DNA of 64,000 bases, taken from contig NZ_JABFCN010000001.1 of NCBI RefSeq assembly GCF_013087515.1, forward strand, positions 62,001 to 126,000. Reading direction: 5' to 3'. Source of the stretch: Rhizobium sophorae. Lineage in GTDB: Bacteria; Pseudomonadota; Alphaproteobacteria; Rhizobiales; Rhizobiaceae. The notes below the pieces were generated by a model. That model searched no databases, was not told where the DNA came from, and saw nothing but the letters and a program-made list of their open reading frames with translations. The translations under genes were made by a program, and so were the position numbers. This document shows positions 55,022 through 62,739 of the stretch, piece by piece; position 1 is the stretch's first letter; every line of letters begins with the position of its first letter.

Positions 55022-55444
55022 TCAGGCGACAGTGACCGGGACCTCGGTCGAGGTGCGCATCGCGTGGCTGTAGGGGCAGACGATGTGGGCTGCGGCTGCG
55101 AGCTTTTCAGCGGTTTCGCGGTCGAGACCCGGGATATTGACCGTCAGCGCCACTTCGATGCCGAAGCCGCCGCCATCTTCGCGCGGGCCGATGCCGACCT
55201 TGGCGGAGACCGTCGTGTCCTCGGGAATCTTGACCTTCTGCTGGCCCGCGACAAATTTCAATGCACCGAGGAAGCAGGCGGAGTAACCGGCAGCGAAGAG
55301 TTGTTCGGGATTGGTGCCGGTTGCGCCGTCGCCGCCGAGTTCCTTGGGAACGGTCAGCGTCACGTCCAGAACGCCGTTTTCGGAAACGGCGCGGCCCGCG
55401 CGGCCGCCGGTGGCAGAAGCTTTGGTCGTATAGAGAATAGGCAT
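55022..55444 (-). CDS. ohr: Organic hydroperoxide resistance protein (Ohr)
   Basis: A 140-residue OsmC/Ohr peroxidase that reduces organic hydroperoxides with a thiol pair. Catalytic Cys57 (AAGYSACFLGAL) and resolving Cys123 (HIVCPYSHAMR) are present, as is the Arg in NGVLDVTLTVPKELGG context. AAAGGAGAT precedes the ATG at 55444. It is divergent from its regulator ohrR across an operator at 55495. Confidence 0.95.
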   Translation of the reverse strand: MPILYTTKASATGGRAGRAVSENGVLDVTLTVPKELGGDGATGTNPEQLFAAGYSACFLGALKFVAGQQKVKIPEDTTVSAKVGIGPREDGGGFGIEVALTVNIPGLDRETAEKLAAAAHIVCPYSHAMRTSTEVPVTVA

Positions 55445-55494
55445 GACGATCTCCTTTGGTTGGCCCTTCGGTCGGGTTGGATTTTTATTATCGC

Positions 55495-55507
55495 ACAATT
55501 AAATTGT
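55495..55507. promoter_or_regulatory. OhrR operator
   Basis: ACAATT-A-AATTGT is a perfect 13-bp palindrome between ohr and ohrR, matching the AT-rich TACAATT-type box known for OhrR. A further palindrome, TTTCGAATTCGAAA, lies at 55533-55546 and could be part of the ohrR promoter region. Confidence 0.75.
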
Positions 55508-55577
55508 ACGCAAGTGAATTTTGCAAATTGCATTTCGAATTCGAAAAGAGGACAATCAAGCCTCAAGGATGATGGAT

Positions 55578-56057
55578 ATGAAAGCGCACAAGACGACGAC
55601 GATCGAGATACCGCAAGAGGAGAAGCGGCTGGAAAAGCAGTTGTGTTTCGCGGTCTACGCAACGGCGCATGCTTTCACCCGCGCCTACAAGCCGATCCTC
55701 GACAGGGTCGGCCTGACCTATCCGCAATATCTGGTGATGCTGGTGCTGTGGGAACGCGGCGAGTTGCCGGTCAAGACGATCGGCGAGCAACTGGATCTCG
55801 ATTCCGGCACGCTCTCGCCGCTGTTGAAACGGCTGGAACAGACCGGACTGATCAAACGCATCCGCGACCTGCGCGACGAACGGCAGGTAATAGTGTCGCT
55901 GACCCCGCAAGGTCAGGCAATGAAAGGGGAGATCGATACGATCATGACGGCGATCGGGCAAGCCGCAGGCTGCACGCTTCAGGAAATGGCCGAGATGCGC
56001 GACATGCTGCATCGGCTGCGGGGCAATCTCGGGCGGGCCGGCACGGGCGGCGGGTGA
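55578..56057 (+). CDS. ohrR: MarR family peroxide-sensing regulator OhrR
   Basis: A 159-residue repressor. The conserved redox-sensing Cys is at 23 (KQLCFAVYATAHAFTRAY), and the winged helix reads LDSGTLSPLLKRLEQTGLIK with RDLRDERQVIVSLT. On oxidation by organic peroxide it releases ohr. The ATG at 55578 is chosen because AAGGA lies 8 nt upstream; ATGs at 55569 and 55572 are in frame. Confidence 0.93.
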   Translation: MKAHKTTTIEIPQEEKRLEKQLCFAVYATAHAFTRAYKPILDRVGLTYPQYLVMLVLWERGELPVKTIGEQLDLDSGTLSPLLKRLEQTGLIKRIRDLRDERQVIVSLTPQGQAMKGEIDTIMTAIGQAAGCTLQEMAEMRDMLHRLRGNLGRAGTGGG

Positions 56058-56095
56058 ACGCGTTTAACCCGGTAAAGCCGGTATGCGCGCCGAGA

Positions 56096-56320
56096 TCAGG
56101 ACCGCGGCTTGACCGGCGACCGGCGCTTCTTTGCAGGCGCCGCCTTGGGTTCGGCATCGGCCTCCTGCTGCAAGCGAAGCGCCTTCAGCTTCTCCGTCTT
56201 CTTGTCACGGGCCGATGCCTCGGCGGCGATAATGGCGCGCGCCGTGTGATCGGTCGCTTCCGCCTTGTCGCGAGACGAAAGCTTGGCGGGATTGAAGAAT
56301 TCTCCCTTGGTGGCGGTCAT
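56096..56320 (-). CDS. Small basic hypothetical protein
   Basis: A 74-residue protein (MTATKGEFFNPAKLSSRDKA...) rich in Ala, Lys and Arg, ending KKRRSPVKPRS. Predicted helical and basic, so it could bind nucleic acid. GGGGCCT precedes the ATG. Convergent with ohrR. No family recognised. Confidence 0.6.
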   Translation of the reverse strand: MTATKGEFFNPAKLSSRDKAEATDHTARAIIAAEASARDKKTEKLKALRLQQEADAEPKAAPAKKRRSPVKPRS

Positions 56321-56344
56321 AGGCCCCTTTCCCAGGTGATGGCG

Positions 56345-56440
56345 GCGTTACTGCATAGTTCCTCAAATCGGAATCGGTTCAAGGAATTATGCTGAAATTC
56401 AAGTGTTACAGCCTCCTGGCGCGTCTGGAAACGACGCGCG
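56345..56440. repeat. Rhizobial dispersed intergenic repeat
   Basis: CTCAAATCGGAATCGGTTCA, AGGAATTATGC, AAATTCAAGTGTTACAGC and GCGCGTCTGGAAACGACGCG follow each other; this series resembles a repeat type I recall from rhizobial intergenic DNA. Downstream, several CATGG/CCGTG hairpins occupy 56440-56510. Confidence 0.5.
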
Positions 56441-56527
56441 GCGCTGCAAGCCATGGCTCAATGGCAGAAACCATGATTCACGGCTGAACCGTGATTCCAC
56501 GGTTGGGCCGTGTTGCCAAGCCCGGGA

Positions 56528-56767
56528 TTAGCGGGTGGGGCGGAGAACCTTCTTCGGCGCCGGCAGCAGACCTTCGCGCTGCAGCTTCTTGCGGGCGAGC
56601 TTGCGCTGGCGGCGAATGGCCTCGGCCTTTTCGCGGGCGCGCTTCTCGGACGGCTTTTCAAAGGCGCTGCGCGCCTTCATTTCCCGGAACAGGCCTTCCC
56701 GCTGCATCTTTTTCTTGAGCACGCGGAGCGCCTGATCGACATTGTTATCTCTGACGAGTACCTGCAA
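56528..56767 (-). CDS. rpsU: 30S ribosomal protein S21
   Basis: Small ribosomal subunit protein. The 79-residue product reads (M)[20 protein letters not shown] and continues [10 protein letters not shown], the S21 core, with the basic C-terminal tail typical of alphaproteobacteria. The start is a TTG at 56767 with AAGGA 9 nt upstream; an ATG start would have to lie 12 codons further up in non-S21 sequence. The C-terminal [13 protein letters not shown] is longer than average. Confidence 0.9.
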   Translation of the reverse strand: MQVLVRDNNVDQALRVLKKKMQREGLFREMKARSAFEKPSEKRAREKAEAIRRQRKLARKKLQREGLLPAPKKVLRPTR

Positions 56768-56806
56768 AACGATATCCTTCCTGTCGCGGCGGCGGGGCCG
56801 CACTGT

Positions 56807-56843
56807 CCAAAATAAAAAACCCGGGCCAAAATAAAAAACCCGG
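56807..56843 (-). terminator. Terminator-like tandem before rpsU
   Basis: A 19-bp unit CCAAAATAAAAAACCCGGG occurs twice in a row, the second ending GGA. On the minus strand this gives CCGGG, a T-rich loop, CCCGGG and then TTTTTTATTTT, a short-stem terminator right after the gene at 56846-57130 and ahead of rpsU. Confidence 0.55.
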
Positions 56844-56845
56844 AA

Positions 56846-57130
56846 CTACTTCCCGATCTTGATGCTCGAAAACTTCAGCCAGGGCTCGGCGCCGTCGGAC
56901 TTGGCTGCCGCCTCAGGGGAAGCCCTCGACGGAGATTCACCGGTATCGATGTCGGCCTCGGTGATGCGGCGCTCGAAATTCTCCGCGTCGAATTGGACGC
57001 GATATTGCACATGCCCGTGGTCGTTGGGCAGGATGCTGGAGATCCGGCACCGCTTGTCGGCTTTCGCCGTGCGGGTGAGGCCGGATTTCAGCACGATCAT
57101 GTCGCCGACTTTATAGTTTGGTCTGCCCAT
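56846..57130 (-). CDS. Conserved hypothetical protein (DUF-type, KVGDMIVLKSG)
   Basis: A 94-residue protein. The N-terminal half (YKVGDMIVLKSGLTRTAKAD, RVQFDAENFERRI) looks like a small SH3-like barrel; the C-terminus is polar. It is read as a real gene from its ribosome binding site (GGGAAG) and position ahead of rpsU. Function unknown. Confidence 0.65.
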   Translation of the reverse strand: MGRPNYKVGDMIVLKSGLTRTAKADKRCRISSILPNDHGHVQYRVQFDAENFERRITEADIDTGESPSRASPEAAAKSDGAEPWLKFSSIKIGK

Positions 57131-57270
57131 TTCAGCTTCCCTTCGACTCTTCGGCTGCTCAATCGGTCAATCAGAACGACCGGGGTCATTCGGGAACGAC
57201 CGGGCATTCCGAAAAAGCCTGCGATCAAAGCAAAAAGGCCGGGCTCGGACCCGACCTCTTCCAGTCACTC

Positions 57271-57361
57271 AGCCCGCTGCCGATATGGTCAGCTCACTGC
57301 CAGTACATCCGTGGTCAGCTTGCTGCCAGCACATGGCTAGCCCGCTGCCATTTTCATGGTC
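57271..57361. repeat. Four degenerate tandem repeats
   Basis: Units of 20, 26, 22 and 23 bp, each starting AGC(T/C)(C/T)(G/A)CTGCC and most ending ATGGTC or GTGGTC, lie end to end at 57271-57361. They sit between the gene at 56846-57130 and cspA, whose stop is at 57381. Purpose unknown. Confidence 0.65.
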
Positions 57362-57380
57362 AGCGTAGGCGAATGACAAA

Positions 57381-57590
57381 TCATGCGGCCTGAAGGTTGT
57401 CGGCCGAATTCTTGCCGGACTTCTTGTCGCGGACGAGATCGTAGCGGATCTTCTGACCTTCAACGAGTTCGCGCATGCCGGCGCGTTCAACCGCTGAAAT
57501 ATGGACAAAAACGTCCGTAGAACCATCATCGGGCTGAATGAAGCCAAAACCCTTGGTGCCATTGAACCACTTTACGACGCCTGAATTCAT
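57381..57590 (-). CDS. cspA: Cold-shock protein (CspA family)
   Basis: A 69-residue OB-fold RNA/DNA-binding protein with RNP1 (KGFGFIQP) and RNP2 (VFVHISAV). It acts as an RNA chaperone in cold or stationary phase. The ATG at 57590 has GGAGATCGTT upstream. Its leader and promoter lie in 57591-57740; no confident -35/-10 was picked. Confidence 0.95.
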   Translation of the reverse strand: MNSGVVKWFNGTKGFGFIQPDDGSTDVFVHISAVERAGMRELVEGQKIRYDLVRDKKSGKNSADNLQAA

Positions 57591-57804
57591 AACGATCTCC
57601 TTTTCAACCGTTTGCGTTCGCCTGCGGAAAGATATCCGACAAGCCGTATCGATGTTGAGAGGATATCTGACGGAGCGCTCAAGCGCGTGGACAAAGGTCG
57701 CAAGCAATTCGATACGCACCATGTAGGATATTTACCGAATTAAGCAATGGTATTTCGGAAAATAATTCTCTTGCGGGCACAAAATGAAGCTGTTGCCTCG
57801 GGGG

Positions 57805-57864
57805 AAAGCACCCTTTTGCCCGGGGGCAAAGCGCCAGCTTGCCTGGGGCAAAGCACCCTTTTGC
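57805..57864. repeat. 15-bp direct repeat in GC-rich block
   Basis: AAAGCACCCTTTTGC occurs at 57805-57819 and again at 57850-57864, each next to GGGGCAAAGC-like text and runs of G. The block is between the cspA leader and the terminator of the first L,D-transpeptidase gene. Confidence 0.5.
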
Positions 57865-57882
57865 GCGGGAAAAGCGATCGAT

Positions 57883-57912
57883 CCGAGGCGGGCCGAATTG
57901 CGGCCGCCTCGG
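57883..57912 (-). terminator. Hairpin after the L,D-transpeptidase gene
   Basis: Perfect 9-bp stem CCGAGGCGG (57883-57891) / CCGCCTCGG (57904-57912), 7 bp past the stop codon at 57919. The following minus-strand text is ATCGATCGCTTTTCCC, so the T-run is short. Confidence 0.6.
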
Positions 57913-57918
57913 TGACGA

Positions 57919-58653
57919 TCATTGCCAGACGACGATGGGCGCCTTGGTCGGAACGCGGTCGTAGAGATCGATGATATCCTGGTTCATCAGCCGCACGCAG
58001 CCCGACGAGACGGCCTTGCCGATCGAGCGCCAGTCGGGATTGCCGTGCAGGCGATAGAGCGTGTCCTCTCCATTCGAGAAGATATAGAGTGCGCGGGCGC
58101 CGAGCGGGTTCTTCAGACCCGGCTCCATGCCGCCGTTCTCGATCGAATATTTGACGAGTTCCGGCTGGCGGGCGACCATCTCGTTCGGCGGCTTCCAGCG
58201 CGGCCATTTTTGACGCCACTGGATGACGCCCGACCCCTGCCAGGCGAAACCCTCGCGGCCGATGCCGACGCCGTAACGCATCGCCATGCCGTCGCCCTGG
58301 ACGAGATAGAGGAAGCGCGACGGCGTATCGACGACGATGGTGCCTGGGGGCTGGCCGGTGGGATCGACGACGCGCTGGCGATAATAGCGCGGATCGATCT
58401 GCTCGTAAGGAACGGCTGGAATGAGAAAGCCGCCGTCTTCGATCGGGCCATACATGACGGCAAGTTCGGCCCCACTCGGCACGCTCGACGCACCCGGGGA
58501 CTGGAACAGGCGCATGGGCGAACGGTAAATGATCGTCGTATCGCCTGATGTCACGGTATTGGCCGAGGAGGCGCAGCCGGTGAGCGCCGAGGCTGCGGTC
58601 AACGCCGAAAAGGAAAGAAAGCTGCGGCGGGAAAGATGTCTATCGAAGCTCAT
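57919..58653 (-). CDS. L,D-transpeptidase (first of tandem pair)
   Basis: A 244-residue YkuD-domain protein that forms 3-3 crosslinks in peptidoglycan or attaches proteins to it. The active site is HGNPDWRSIGKAVSSGCVRL (His ... Ser-Gly-Cys-x-Arg). The N-terminus has a twin-arginine motif (LSRRSFLSFSALTAA) plus lipobox LTGCAS, suggesting Tat-dependent lipoprotein export. The ATG at 58653 is chosen so that the signal lies at the N-terminus. Confidence 0.92.
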   Translation of the reverse strand: MSFDRHLSRRSFLSFSALTAASALTGCASSANTVTSGDTTIIYRSPMRLFQSPGASSVPSGAELAVMYGPIEDGGFLIPAVPYEQIDPRYYRQRVVDPTGQPPGTIVVDTPSRFLYLVQGDGMAMRYGVGIGREGFAWQGSGVIQWRQKWPRWKPPNEMVARQPELVKYSIENGGMEPGLKNPLGARALYIFSNGEDTLYRLHGNPDWRSIGKAVSSGCVRLMNQDIIDLYDRVPTKAPIVVWQ

Positions 58654-58826
58654 GACGCGGGACTGATTTCCTCTGATGCGGGAAGCCGGACGAGACGCTG
58701 CATAAAGCGATTCGTCCGATGCCGATAACAACAAGAGGAGATCTATCGGCTTGCGCCAAATAAACCATAGCTTCACGCAGACGTGTCCGGCCGGAAGCGA
58801 ACGATATCAGCAGCGCTGTTGCAGCG

Positions 58827-59633
58827 CTACATCACAACGATCTCGGCCTTGGCGGGAACGCGGTCGTAGAGATCGACGACGTCCTGGTTCAGCATGCGCA
58901 CGCAGCCCGACGAGGTGGCCTTGCCGATCGACTGCCAGTCGGGCGTGCCGTGGATTCGGTAGAGCGTGTCCTGCCCGTCCTTGAAGATATACATGGCGCG
59001 GGCGCCGAGCGGGTTCATCAGCCCCGGATTCATGCCACCATTCTCCGCCCCGAAGGGGCGAACCTCAGGCTGGCGCGAGACCATTTCGACCGACGGCGTC
59101 CAGCGCGGCCATTTCTGCTTCCACTGGATGACGCCGCGGCCCGACCAGGCGTAACCGTCGCGCCCGAGGCCGACGCCGTAGCGCATCGCCTTGCCGTTGC
59201 CCTCGACGAAATAGAGGAAACGCGCCTTGGTATCGATCACCACGGTGCCGGGACGCTCGACCGTCTGATAATCGACCTCCTGGCGCAGGAACTGCGGCTG
59301 TACGCGGCTGACCGGGATCGCCGGCAGGGTGAAATCCTCGTCCCGCAGCTGGCCATACATTGCCATGTGCACGGGATTGGTGACCGGCAGGCCATAGGTC
59401 TGGTGGAACTGGGTCTTGTAGAGCTCGCGCGTCTGCGGCACCGGCTGATCGGGGATCGGCCGCACCCGGCGCGGATCGACGCCCGGCGGCTGATAGAAGA
59501 CCGGCGAGGTTTCCTGGACGAAGCGGGCGGGCGAATCGGCGGCGACATCGGGAATGAGGATGTTGCAGCCGCTCAGCGACGCAACCGCAATCACGAGCCC
59601 GGCAATCGGGAAGACCCGGCGCAGAAAATTCAT
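58827..59633 (-). CDS. L,D-transpeptidase (second of tandem pair)
   Basis: A 268-residue paralogue of the preceding gene product: active site HGTPDWQSIGKATSSGCVRM, shared blocks YGVGLGRDGYAWSGRGVIQW and NPLGARAMYIF. The N-terminus is a Sec-type lipoprotein signal (LVIAVASLSGCN) rather than Tat. It lies 173 bp from the first gene on the same strand. Confidence 0.92.
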   Translation of the reverse strand: MNFLRRVFPIAGLVIAVASLSGCNILIPDVAADSPARFVQETSPVFYQPPGVDPRRVRPIPDQPVPQTRELYKTQFHQTYGLPVTNPVHMAMYGQLRDEDFTLPAIPVSRVQPQFLRQEVDYQTVERPGTVVIDTKARFLYFVEGNGKAMRYGVGLGRDGYAWSGRGVIQWKQKWPRWTPSVEMVSRQPEVRPFGAENGGMNPGLMNPLGARAMYIFKDGQDTLYRIHGTPDWQSIGKATSSGCVRMLNQDVVDLYDRVPAKAEIVVM

Positions 59634-59738
59634 GGAACCACCCTTATCAACGATCGGCAGACAGCGATATCTGCCGGAACGATGGCATCTGCGGCTGGCG
59701 CGAGGCTGGCGTTGGGGTGAGAAAGGCGGCGGCGAAAG

Positions 59739-60659
59739 TCAGGCCGCCACCCCGTGGAAGAAGCGGATGCTCTGTTCGATCTCGGCCGGCAGCGCCGAGG
59801 TGTGGTTGCCGGCGACGGTTTCGGTCTCGATATGAACGCCGGCACCGCGGGCGCGGCGGGCGAGCAGATCGGCGCGGTCGTTGAAATGCGGCTCCTCGGT
59901 GCCGTGGACGACGCGGACCGGGCATTTGAAGCTGTGGGCGTAACATAGCGCCGAACGCACCTCGAATTCATGCGCATTGCTATCGTCGAAGCGAATATCC
60001 TGCGGATAGCGGTTGAAGAAGCGGAAGGCATCGGGGTTGCCTGAAATCGGCGCGGCGGCGCGGAATTTGTGGGTGCTCATCGCCGTCAGCATGGTCAACG
60101 TGCCGCCGATGCTGTGGCCGGCGATGAAGAGCCGTTCGGGGTCGACACCCGGCAGATGCGCCAGGCGTTCGGTGGCGGCGAGAACGTCGTCGACCTCGTC
60201 GTAGAAACCGGAGAAATTGCCCATCTGGCCGTTTTCGCCGCGCAGCGACGGCATCATCACGACATAGCCGGCATCCATATAGGGCTTCATCAGCTGCCAG
60301 TGGCCGATGCCCATGGCATTGCCGCCGTGCAGGAAGAGCACGGCCGGCCTGGCGGCGCGCTCGCGCTTGTATTTCGAGACCCAGGCCGCCAGCTCCAACT
60401 CGCCGTAGCCCGAGCGGTAGAAGATCTTGTCGGCATCGGCAGGCGCATTCAGCGATTCGTATTTGTCGGGCGCCGGGCCCTTCTGCAAAAGCTTGGTGCG
60501 GAAATGGTGGCGGACCTTGGCATAGTCGTGCTTGGCAAGCCGCGGCTCGTCCGGGACATCGAAAGCGGCCGCCATGCGCGGCAGGATAAGTGCACCGGCA
60601 AGACCCGCCAGCACGGCACGGCGCTGGAGGAAAAGGGAATTTCGTTCACGCGAGCTCAT
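59739..60659 (-). CDS. Secreted alpha/beta hydrolase (dienelactone-hydrolase/peptidase-like)
   Basis: A 306-residue protein: twin-arginine-like N-terminus (LFLQRRAVLAGLAGALILPR), oxyanion text VLFLHGGNAMG, nucleophile elbow FIAGHSIGGT, and His in GNHTSALP. It resembles prolyl-oligopeptidase/dienelactone-type hydrolases; the substrate is unknown. The ATG at 60659 (MSSRERNSLF) puts the signal at the N-terminus; a longer reading would run into the repeat upstream. Confidence 0.85.
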   Translation of the reverse strand: MSSRERNSLFLQRRAVLAGLAGALILPRMAAAFDVPDEPRLAKHDYAKVRHHFRTKLLQKGPAPDKYESLNAPADADKIFYRSGYGELELAAWVSKYKRERAARPAVLFLHGGNAMGIGHWQLMKPYMDAGYVVMMPSLRGENGQMGNFSGFYDEVDDVLAATERLAHLPGVDPERLFIAGHSIGGTLTMLTAMSTHKFRAAAPISGNPDAFRFFNRYPQDIRFDDSNAHEFEVRSALCYAHSFKCPVRVVHGTEEPHFNDRADLLARRARGAGVHIETETVAGNHTSALPAEIEQSIRFFHGVAA

Positions 60660-60702
60660 AACGCAGCATCCATCATTTCCCCGGCCATTCCGAATTAAAC
60701 AG

Positions 60703-60748
60703 AGCATGATGTCGTCCGAAAACCGTTCACACTTTTCGGCATCATGCC
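60703..60748. repeat. Rhizobial dispersed intergenic repeat (copy 4, palindromic)
   Basis: GCATGATG (60704) and CATCATGC close a ~45-bp element containing CCGAAAACCGTTCACACTTT. It is related to the repeat at 53610-53662. Position is upstream of the hydrolase gene and downstream of the ligase gene. Confidence 0.65.
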
Positions 60749-60836
60749 CAGGAAAATCTGCACCGGAAGATCGTTGCCGCCAATACACATCGTGTTGAAA
60801 ATATTGCCCTGCGTCATTGTTGCGCAGGTTGCAACT

Positions 60837-62462
60837 TCACGCCGGCTTGGCCTCGATCATGGCGATCAGCGTGCGCAGCCGGTCGGCCTCGTAGGAGGGC
60901 TTGTCGGGGCGAAGGCGGGCGATGCGGGGGAAACGCATGGCGACGCCTGATTTGTGCCGGGTCGAGCGGTTGATGCCCTCGAAGGCCACTTCGACGACGA
61001 AGCCGAAATCCTTGTCGGCGCGCACGGCGCGCACCGGGCCGAAACGCTCGGTGGTATTGTTGCGCACGAATTTGTCGAGCACCTCGAGCTCGGCATCGGT
61101 GAAGCCGAAATAGGCCTTGCCGACGGGCACCAGCTGTTCGCCGTCCTCGTCATCGGCCCAGACGCCGAAGGTGAAATCGGAATAATAGCTGGAGCGCTTG
61201 CCATGGCCGCGCTGGGCATACATCAGCACCGCATCGACATTATAGGGATTGCGCTTCCACTTGAACCAGGGGCCCTTCATGCGGCCGGCCTGGTAGATGC
61301 TGTCGCGACGCTTGATCATCACGCCTTCGATGACCGGATCGGGCGGGGCGGCGCGCAGAGTATCGAGCTCTTCCCATGACGAGAACGGCACGAGCGGCGA
61401 GAGGTCGAAACGATCGTGCGGGGCGCGGTCGATGATCTCGGTCAGCCGGTCGCGGCGATCGACATAGGTGCGGCCGCGGACATCGTCATCGCCATCGAAG
61501 AGCAGGTCATAGGTGCGGATGAAGGCGGGGTAATCGCCAAGCATCTTTGCCGTTACCGTCTTGCGGTTCAGGCGCTGCTGCAGGTCCGAGAAGGTGCGGG
61601 TCGGGCTGTTCGAGCGGGCGGTGCCGCCGACCAGCAGCTCGCCGTCGACGACGCCGGAAAAATTGATCGCGTCGAGAATATCGGGAAAGGCGCCTGAAAT
61701 GTCGTCGCCGGAGCGGGAATAGATCTTGCGCCTGTCGCCGGAGCGGGAGAGCTGGACGCGGATGCCGTCCCATTTCCATTCGGCGGCGTAATTCACCGGA
61801 TCGAGACTGGTCAGATCGCCCTCCTCCACCGCATTGGCGAGCATGACGGAATGGAAGATCGCCGGTGTGGCCAGCACCGGCTTTTCGCCGCCACCCGCCA
61901 GCCATTCGAATAGCGTCTCATAAGGCGGCTGCAGGCCATGCCAGAGGGTTTCGATCTCGGTGACATCCTTGTCGCCGAGATCGGCGAGCGCCTGCTTGGC
62001 AAGGCGGGCGGAAACGCCGATGCGCATGGCGCCGGTGGCAAGCTTGATGAAGGCAAAACGGCCGGACGAATCCAGCCGGTCGAGCAGGTCGCGGACGTAG
62101 CTGCGCACTTCGGTGCGGCCGAGCGCATTCATGCCGGCGACGACCTCGCCGAGACGCGGCTGGGCAAGGGCCGAACGGTCGATATCCCGCTCATTGTCCC
62201 AGACGAGCGAGATGGTTTCGGCAAGATCGCCGACATAATCATAGGAATAGCGAAACAGCACCTCATCCATGCGCTCCAGCACCAGCTCGCGCAGCATGGC
62301 CGGCTTGACGTTGCGCACCTCCAGCGTGCCGGCGATGGCGGCAAGGCCGTAGCCGCGGTCTGGATCCAGCGTGTCGCGAAAATAGTCGGTGAGCAGCTTC
62401 AGTTTGCCGTTGCGGCTGGGGGTCAGCACCAGGCGGTCGAGCAGGTCGGCGAAAGCTTTCAT
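60837..62462 (-). CDS. ATP-dependent DNA ligase (exonuclease-associated type)
   Basis: A 541-residue ligase that seals nicks using ATP. N-terminal DNA-binding domain ~1-200; nucleotidyl motif with catalytic Lys230 in EWKWDGIRVQ; further motifs IYSRSGDDIS, VVDGELLV, EGVMIKRRDSIY, WFKWKRNP; OB-fold at the C-terminus. This is the ligase type encoded with a metallo-beta-lactamase exonuclease, present here 277 bp upstream on the same strand, and, in other bacteria, with an Lhr-like helicase and a phosphoesterase, neither of which follows it here. Confidence 0.93.
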   Translation of the reverse strand: MKAFADLLDRLVLTPSRNGKLKLLTDYFRDTLDPDRGYGLAAIAGTLEVRNVKPAMLRELVLERMDEVLFRYSYDYVGDLAETISLVWDNERDIDRSALAQPRLGEVVAGMNALGRTEVRSYVRDLLDRLDSSGRFAFIKLATGAMRIGVSARLAKQALADLGDKDVTEIETLWHGLQPPYETLFEWLAGGGEKPVLATPAIFHSVMLANAVEEGDLTSLDPVNYAAEWKWDGIRVQLSRSGDRRKIYSRSGDDISGAFPDILDAINFSGVVDGELLVGGTARSNSPTRTFSDLQQRLNRKTVTAKMLGDYPAFIRTYDLLFDGDDDVRGRTYVDRRDRLTEIIDRAPHDRFDLSPLVPFSSWEELDTLRAAPPDPVIEGVMIKRRDSIYQAGRMKGPWFKWKRNPYNVDAVLMYAQRGHGKRSSYYSDFTFGVWADDEDGEQLVPVGKAYFGFTDAELEVLDKFVRNNTTERFGPVRAVRADKDFGFVVEVAFEGINRSTRHKSGVAMRFPRIARLRPDKPSYEADRLRTLIAMIEAKPA

Positions 62463-62500
62463 GGGTGCCTCCCACTGGCGTGAAGAGGCCCAAGGGGTAC

Positions 62501-62653
62501 TCCCTCATTCCTGTGCTTGCAGGAATCCGGTGCGTCCAAGTCCTTGGACGCGGGAGATCCTTTTACGTCGCATGAGTCTTTCACCGCACCGACGCGCGGT
62601 GGCTGGATTCCTGTGACATCCCTCGGGTCGAGCCCGAGGACAGGAATGAGGGA
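62501..62653. repeat. 153-bp MITE-like element with 14-bp perfect terminal inverted repeats
   Basis: TCCCTCATTCCTGT (62501-62514) and its exact complement (62640-62653) bound the element; an inner AGGAATCC / GGATTCCT pair mirrors it. The element lies between the ligase and exonuclease genes, splitting an otherwise close pair. No coding capacity. Confidence 0.78.
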
Positions 62654-62739
62654 GCGAGAAATGCGACGGGCGCGGCACGGAAGCCCCTCCCCCTTGTTGG
62701 GAGGGGTTGGATAGGGGTTTTCAGCGACAAACTCCATCG

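Noticed and set aside
57271..57361. CRISPR-like array
   Set aside because: Only four units of unequal length with no unique spacers and no cas genes; treated as degenerate tandem repeat.
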